NCBI GenBank assembly: GCA_029884515.1
Contig: JAOUHR010000063.1
Coordinates: 1-8,488, forward strand
Source: Gemmatimonadota bacterium
GTDB lineage: Bacteria; Gemmatimonadota; Gemmatimonadetes; Gemmatimonadales; Gemmatimonadaceae
Length of the DNA: 8,488 bases
Direction: 5' to 3'
Positions within the stretch are counted from its first letter, which is position 1; each line of letters starts with the position of its first letter. The notes below the pieces were generated by a model. That model saw only the letters and a list, made by a program, of their open reading frames with translations, was not told the origin of the DNA and made no database searches. A program made the translations under genes and the position numbers. Below, in pieces: positions 5,438 through 8,488 of this stretch.

Positions 5438-6109
5438 GCGCGAGAATCGGCGTGAGTCACCGCCGATCGACCTCAAGCCGCGAGCGGCAAGCCGGGAGTA
5501 GGACGCCGCCCGTCACGAGGAGAAGGCAGTCACCCACGAGTGTCGAGCGCGCAACCCCAATTGTCGAGCTCGCGACCTCAAGTCGCGCGCCTTGAACGTC
5601 GACTCGGCGTCGATCACCCGCATGTAACGAGCTGTGAGGTCGAACTCGCGGCCGATGAGCCTCGAGTAGCGGCCGATGAGCCTCGAGTAGCGGCCGATGA
5701 ACCTCGAGTCGCGAGTGATGAATCTCGAGTCGCGCGCGATGGACCTCGAGTGGCGCGCGATGAACCTCGAGTAGCGGGCGATGAGCCTCGAGTGGCGAGC
5801 GATGAGCGTCGAGCGGCGAGCGATGAGCCTCGAGTCGCGAGTGATGAGCCTCGAGTCGCGAGCGATGAGCCTCGAGTGGCGAGCGATGAGCCTCGAGTGG
5901 CGAGCGATGAGCCTCGAGTGGCGAGCGATGAGCCTCGAGTGGCGAGCGATGAGCCTCGAGTGGCGAGCGATGCGCAAGGTCCGGCAGCCGATGGACGCGA
6001 TCCAGCAGCCGATGAGCAACGACTAACGACCGATGAGTCGCGATTCGCGAGCGATGCGCCGAGTGCAGCATCCGCAGAGACACCGTCGGCAGGCGATCAC
6101 GCGGAAGGA
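5438..6109. repeat. full extent of a degenerate 21-bp tandem array
   Basis: Cutting the sequence every 21 bp outward from the core keeps finding related units. Upstream, 5480-5500 and 5585-5605 each match the core consensus at about 16 of 21 positions, and most others (5438-5458, 5459-5479, 5522-5542, 5543-5563, 5564-5584, 5606-5626) at 12-14. The unit 5501-5521 is poor. Downstream, 6005-6025, 6026-6046 and 6047-6067 match at about 15-16 and keep the CGATG block; 5984-6004 and 6068-6109 are weaker. The unit before 5438 falls to background. There are about 32 units in total, all in phase. The gradient from near-identical centre to decayed edges is what old tandem expansion with renewed amplification in the middle would leave. 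No spacer structure, transposase or RNA gene is visible inside. Confidence 0.7.
5648..5962. repeat. core of the 21-bp tandem array, 15 well-preserved units
   Basis: There are fifteen contiguous units with no insertions. The consensus is GCGAGCGATGAGCCTCGAG followed by T and a variable last base (A, C or G). Units 11-15 (5858-5962) are identical to each other, and units 1 and 2 (5648-5689) are identical but carry GCGGCC at the front. All units except number 8 (5795-5815) contain the palindrome CTCGAG, so the palindromes recur every 21 bp. One plus-strand frame reads MSLEWRA repeats, and two minus-strand frames read RHSRLIA and HRSPLEA repeats. Only one of the six frames of the unit is closed (by TGA). 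The third-base pattern does not favour any one of these frames, so I treat the array as non-coding DNA. Confidence 0.95.
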
Positions 6110-6160
6110 GATCGGCCGCTCGTGCAGGACGCAATCGGGCAGGATCCCCCGGGGCCGATC
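6110..6160. other. inverted repeat between the array and the sdh operon
   Basis: GATCGGCC at 6110-6117 is perfectly complementary to GGCCGATC at 6153-6160, with a 35-nt loop that contains the palindrome CCCCGGGG at about 6147-6154, partly overlapping the right arm. It lies 35 nt before the first start codon of the following operon, so it could be a leader structure or an operator. A matching pair of 8-mers in GC-rich DNA may also be chance. I could not place a convincing -35/-10 promoter in 6110-6183. Confidence 0.25.
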
Positions 6161-6183
6161 GCGTCCACTCACATCCATTGGAA

Positions 6184-6190
6184 GGGAGGT
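6184..6190 (+). promoter_or_regulatory. strong Shine-Dalgarno sequence of the small ORF
   Basis: GGGAGGT lies 4 nt before the ATG at 6195, a near-perfect anti-16S match with good spacing. It is the best ribosome-binding site in the window and is the main reason for believing the short ORF that follows. Confidence 0.7.
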
Positions 6191-6194
6191 CAGG

Positions 6195-6386
6195 ATGGAC
6201 AAGACGCAGAAGCAGGTGACGGACTCTTACACGCGGGTTCGCGCGTTCCTCGACGCGCATCCGGCGACGGAGCGGCTGACCCAGGCGAGCTCGCGCGAGG
6301 TGCTCGACGACGGGCAACGGCGCTCCCTCGACTCCTTGCCGTCCGGGGCGCCGGCGTCCAACTTCGGGGCGCGAACGGCCCCGTAG
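6195..6386 (+). CDS. small hypothetical protein heading the sdh operon
   Basis: The ORF has 63 codons, from ATG 6195 to TAG 6384-6386. It is preceded by GGGAGGT at ideal spacing and ends 27 nt before the membrane subunit of succinate dehydrogenase. The product is hydrophilic, with no membrane segment. Residues 1-25 (MDKTQKQVTDSYTRVRAF, then LDAHPAT) look helical and amphipathic; the rest (RLTQASSREVLDDGQRRSLD, then Ser/Pro/Ala/Gly-rich) appears disordered. I do not recognise a family. It could be a small accessory or regulatory protein of the sdh operon, or a leader ORF coupling translation to sdhC. It sits just beyond the faded end of the 21-bp array and does not contain its repeat. Confidence 0.55.
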   Translation: MDKTQKQVTDSYTRVRAFLDAHPATERLTQASSREVLDDGQRRSLDSLPSGAPASNFGARTAP

Positions 6387-6413
6387 TACCGCCCACCCTC
6401 GTGGAGAGAACGA

Positions 6414-7214
6414 ATGGCTCACGCGCCCCTGCCCATCGCCCGCCGAGGGTTCGGCGAGACGATGCGCACCGACGCCTGGTGGATCCAACCCCTCGTCGTC
6501 TTCCTCCTCCTCAGCGCGTTCATCGTCTACTCCACCTGGGCCGCGTTCCAGAATGCGCACTACACCTTCGGACCCTACCTCTCGCCGTTCTATTCGCCCG
6601 AGATCTTCGGCGACTCGCCGCACGCCTGGTTCGGCCCCAAGCCGGGGTGGTGGCCGGGGATCATCCCCTTCTCCCCCGCGTTCCTGATCCTCTGGGCGCC
6701 CGGCGGCTTCCGCTTCACCTGCTACTACTACCGCGGCGCCTACTACAAGGCGTTCTGGGCCGACCCGCTCAGCTGCACGGTCGGGGAGCCACGCACCAGC
6801 TATCTCGGCGAGCACTCGATGCCGCTGATCCTGCAGAACGTCCACCGCTACTTCCTCTACCTCGCGCTCGTCTTCCTCGTCTTCCTCTCGCACGACGTCT
6901 GGAAGGCGCTCTGGTTCACCGACGCGGCGGGTCGGACCACGTTCGGCATCGGTGTCGGCACGCTGGTGCTCGCCACGAACACGATCCTCCTGGGCTCCTA
7001 CACGCTCGGGTGCCACTCCTTCCGGCACATGGTCGGCGGCATCTTCGACCAGATGTCCAGGCGCCCGGTGCGAAAGGCCGCCTACGACTGCGCCTCCTGC
7101 CTCAATCGCGTGCACATGCGCTTCGCCTGGGCCAGCCTCATCAGCGTCGGGTTCTCCGACATCTACATCCGGCTCTGTTCCATGGGGATCTGGACGGATT
7201 GGAGGATCCTCTGA
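6414..7214 (+). CDS. sdhC: succinate dehydrogenase membrane-anchor subunit (Sdh1-type, SdhC-like)
   Basis: The product has 266 residues and GGAGAG at 6403-6408 as ribosome-binding site. It anchors SdhAB in the membrane and passes electrons to (mena)quinone. About five hydrophobic helices are visible: 24-46, 82-98, 136-158, 176-197 and 236-258. Family-like blocks are APGGFRFTCYYYRGAYYKAF (95-114), HSMPLILQNVHRYFLYLALV (134-153), TLGCHSFRHMVGG (197-209) and YDCASCLNRVHMRFAW (224-239). This matches the longer single anchor of actinobacterial/Chloroflexi Sdh1 enzymes rather than the short SdhC plus SdhD pair of E. coli. Cys200, His201, His205, Cys226, Cys229 and His234 are concentrated near the last two helices. 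From memory, mycobacterial Sdh1 has a membrane-embedded Rieske-type [2Fe-2S] cluster in this subunit, so these residues are candidate ligands. The stop overlaps the sdhA ATG by one base (TGATG). Confidence 0.88.
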   Translation: MAHAPLPIARRGFGETMRTDAWWIQPLVVFLLLSAFIVYSTWAAFQNAHYTFGPYLSPFYSPEIFGDSPHAWFGPKPGWWPGIIPFSPAFLILWAPGGFRFTCYYYRGAYYKAFWADPLSCTVGEPRTSYLGEHSMPLILQNVHRYFLYLALVFLVFLSHDVWKALWFTDAAGRTTFGIGVGTLVLATNTILLGSYTLGCHSFRHMVGGIFDQMSRRPVRKAAYDCASCLNRVHMRFAWASLISVGFSDIYIRLCSMGIWTDWRIL

Positions 7215-8488
7215 TGGGGTCGTACGACTCGCATGAGCACGACGTCCTGATCATCGGGGCCGGCGGCGCCGGTCTCCGCGCGGCGATCGAGGCGGCGGCC
7301 TCCGGCGTCCGCGTGGGGCTCGTCTGCAAGTCACTCCTCGGCAAGGCGCACACCGTGATGGCCGAGGGGGGTGCCGCCGCCGCGATGGGCCACGTGGACG
7401 ACCGCGACAACTGGAAGGTGCACTTCGCCGACACCATGCGCGGCGGCCAGTACGTGAACAACGCGCGCATGGCCGAACTTCATGCGCAGGAGGCGCCCGA
7501 CCGGATCCGCGAGCTGGAGGCGTGGGGTGCCGTGTTCGACCGCACCCCCGACGGCCGGATCCTGCAGCGCAACTTCGGCGGCCATCGCTATCCCCGCCTC
7601 GCGCACGTGGGCGACCGCACGGGCCTCGAACTGATCCGCACGCTGCAGGACCACGCGATCCACCTCGGGATCGACGTGCACATGGAAGTGACGGTGATCG
7701 CGCTGCTCAAGGATGGCCCGCGCGTGGTGGGTGCATTCGCGTACGACCGCGAGCGCGGGCGATTCCGGCTCTTCAAGGCGAAGGCGGTCGTCCTCGCCAC
7801 CGGCGGCGTGGGGCGTGCCTACAGCATCACCAGCAACAGCTGGGAGTACACGGCCGACGGGCAGACGCTCGCCTACAACGCCGGCGCCGCGCTCCAGGAC
7901 ATGGAGTTCGTGCAGTTCCACCCCACCGGGATGGTCTGGCCGCCGAGCGTGAAGGGGATCCTCGTCACCGAGGGCGTGCGCGGCGAGGGCGGCGTGCTGC
8001 GGAACAAGGAGGGCACACGCTTCATGTTCGGCGACATCCCGGCCAACTACAAGAGCCAGACCGCCGACAACGAGGAGGAGGGCTGGCGCTACACGCAGGG
8101 CGACAAGAACGCCCGCCGCCCTCCCGAGCTCCTCACCCGCGACCACGTGGCGCGCTGCATCATGCGCGAAGTGCGCGCAGGCCGCGGCTCGCCGCACGGC
8201 GGGGTCTTCCTCGACATCTCCTGGATCAAGGAGCGCCTGCCCAACGGCGCCGAGCACATCAAGAAGAAGCTCCCGAGCATGTACCACCAGTTCAAGCAGC
8301 TGGCGGACATCGACATCACCAGGGAGCCGATGGAGGTGGGTCCCACCACGCACTACATCATGGGCGGCATCCGCGTGGACGGGGATTCGCAGATGACCGA
8401 CGTGCCGGGCCTCTTCGCCGCCGGCGAGTGCGCCGTGGGCCTGCACGGCGCCAACCGCCTCGGCGGCAACTCCCTCTCGGACCTCCTG
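7214..8488 (+). CDS. sdhA: succinate dehydrogenase/fumarate reductase flavoprotein subunit, 5' part
   Basis: SdhA oxidises succinate to fumarate through covalently bound FAD. The frame is open from ATG 7214 to the window's end: 425 codons of a protein that usually has about 600-650 residues. The dinucleotide-binding motif is DVLIIGAGGAG (10-20). His46 in AHTVMAEGG (45-53) is at the position of the histidine that links covalently to FAD. Active-site elements are QFHPTG (234-239, His236), TEGVRGEGG (252-260, Thr252, Glu253, Arg256), TRDHVARC (308-315, the catalytic Arg309), HYIMGG (380-385, His380) and GLHGANRLGGNSLSDLL (409-425, Arg415). All expected residues are present, so the enzyme should be active. 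NWKVHFADTMRGGQYVNNAR (66-85) and the insert near 285-305 are typical of the Sdh1-like subgroup. The start overlaps the sdhC stop; sdhB is expected downstream, outside the window. Confidence 0.96.
   Translation, partial: MGSYDSHEHDVLIIGAGGAGLRAAIEAAASGVRVGLVCKSLLGKAHTVMAEGGAAAAMGHVDDRDNWKVHFADTMRGGQYVNNARMAELHAQEAPDRIRELEAWGAVFDRTPDGRILQRNFGGHRYPRLAHVGDRTGLELIRTLQDHAIHLGIDVHMEVTVIALLKDGPRVVGAFAYDRERGRFRLFKAKAVVLATGGVGRAYSITSNSWEYTADGQTLAYNAGAALQDMEFVQFHPTGMVWPPSVKGILVTEGVRGEGGVLRNKEGTRFMFGDIPANYKSQTADNEEEGWRYTQGDKNARRPPELLTRDHVARCIMREVRAGRGSPHGGVFLDISWIKERLPNGAEHIKKKLPSMYHQFKQLADIDITREPMEVGPTTHYIMGGIRVDGDSQMTDVPGLFAAGECAVGLHGANRLGGNSLSDLL

Noticed and set aside
5648..5962. A CRISPR array
   Set aside because: The units are directly adjacent 21-mers with no unique spacers, and no cas gene or leader is nearby.
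5513..6019. A 168-codon minus-strand gene encoding RHSRLIA repeats
   Set aside because: The frame is an automatic product of a stop-poor 21-bp repeat, it competes with two other open frames over the same bases, and I see no convincing ribosome-binding site. Kept only as a finding to test.
5781..6026. An 81-codon plus-strand gene of MSLEWRA repeats
   Set aside because: It starts inside the array, every unit offers a new ATG, and there is no upstream ribosome-binding site. The same stop-poor repeat explains it.
5438..6109. A plasmid- or phage-type iteron origin
   Set aside because: The 21-bp direct repeats fit iteron size, but there is no Rep gene, AT-rich unwinding region or DnaA box in the window, and the flanks are ordinary chromosomal metabolism genes.
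5457..7115. A 552-codon minus-strand gene
   Set aside because: More than a third of it is antisense to the well-supported sdhC, and the rest is the tandem array and its flanks.
7331..8446. A 371-codon minus-strand frame over sdhA
   Set aside because: It is antisense to sdhA, which carries all flavoprotein active-site motifs. The His/Val/Leu/Arg-rich composition is that of a shadow frame.

Overview
The window comes from a high-GC bacterial chromosome. The organism is most likely a Gemmatimonadota or a relative. This is an inference from three things: the overall GC richness, the SRPBCC protein at 373-1794, and a succinate dehydrogenase of the actinobacterial/Chloroflexi 'Sdh1' type beside an aerobic phenylacetate (paa) cluster. 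I could not run a search to confirm it.

Layout from left to right. 1-300 is the 3' end of a MATE-family efflux transporter. 373-1794 encodes a membrane-anchored SRPBCC-fold protein with an unrecognised C-terminal domain. It converges on the paa operon so tightly that both stop codons share one palindromic CTAG (1791-1794). On the minus strand, 4487 down to 1791 is paaA-paaB-paaC-paaD, with overlapping or nearly touching genes. PaaA, PaaB and PaaC are subunits of the oxygenase that epoxidises phenylacetyl-CoA, and PaaD is the Fe-S maturation factor for this system. The reductase gene paaE is not next to them. Divergent from paaA across only 36 bp is a crotonase-family gene (4524-5309). Its active site keeps only the second of the two classical hydratase glutamates, so it looks more like an isomerase than a hydratase.

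5310-6194 has no convincing gene. It is dominated by a 21-bp tandem array. The clear part is 15 units (5648-5962), and degenerate units in the same 21-bp phase can be followed from about 5438 to about 6109. The unit is a multiple of three and nearly free of stops, so it opens long spurious reading frames on both strands that encode heptapeptide repeats. Nearly every core unit carries a palindromic CTCGAG, and the 21-bp period equals two turns of B-DNA. I regard this array as the most unusual element of the window.

6195-8488 is the start of a succinate dehydrogenase operon on the plus strand. It begins with a small 63-residue ORF behind a strong Shine-Dalgarno sequence. Next comes a five-helix membrane subunit with conserved-looking Cys and His residues, and then the flavoprotein subunit SdhA, which overlaps it by one base and runs off the window's end.
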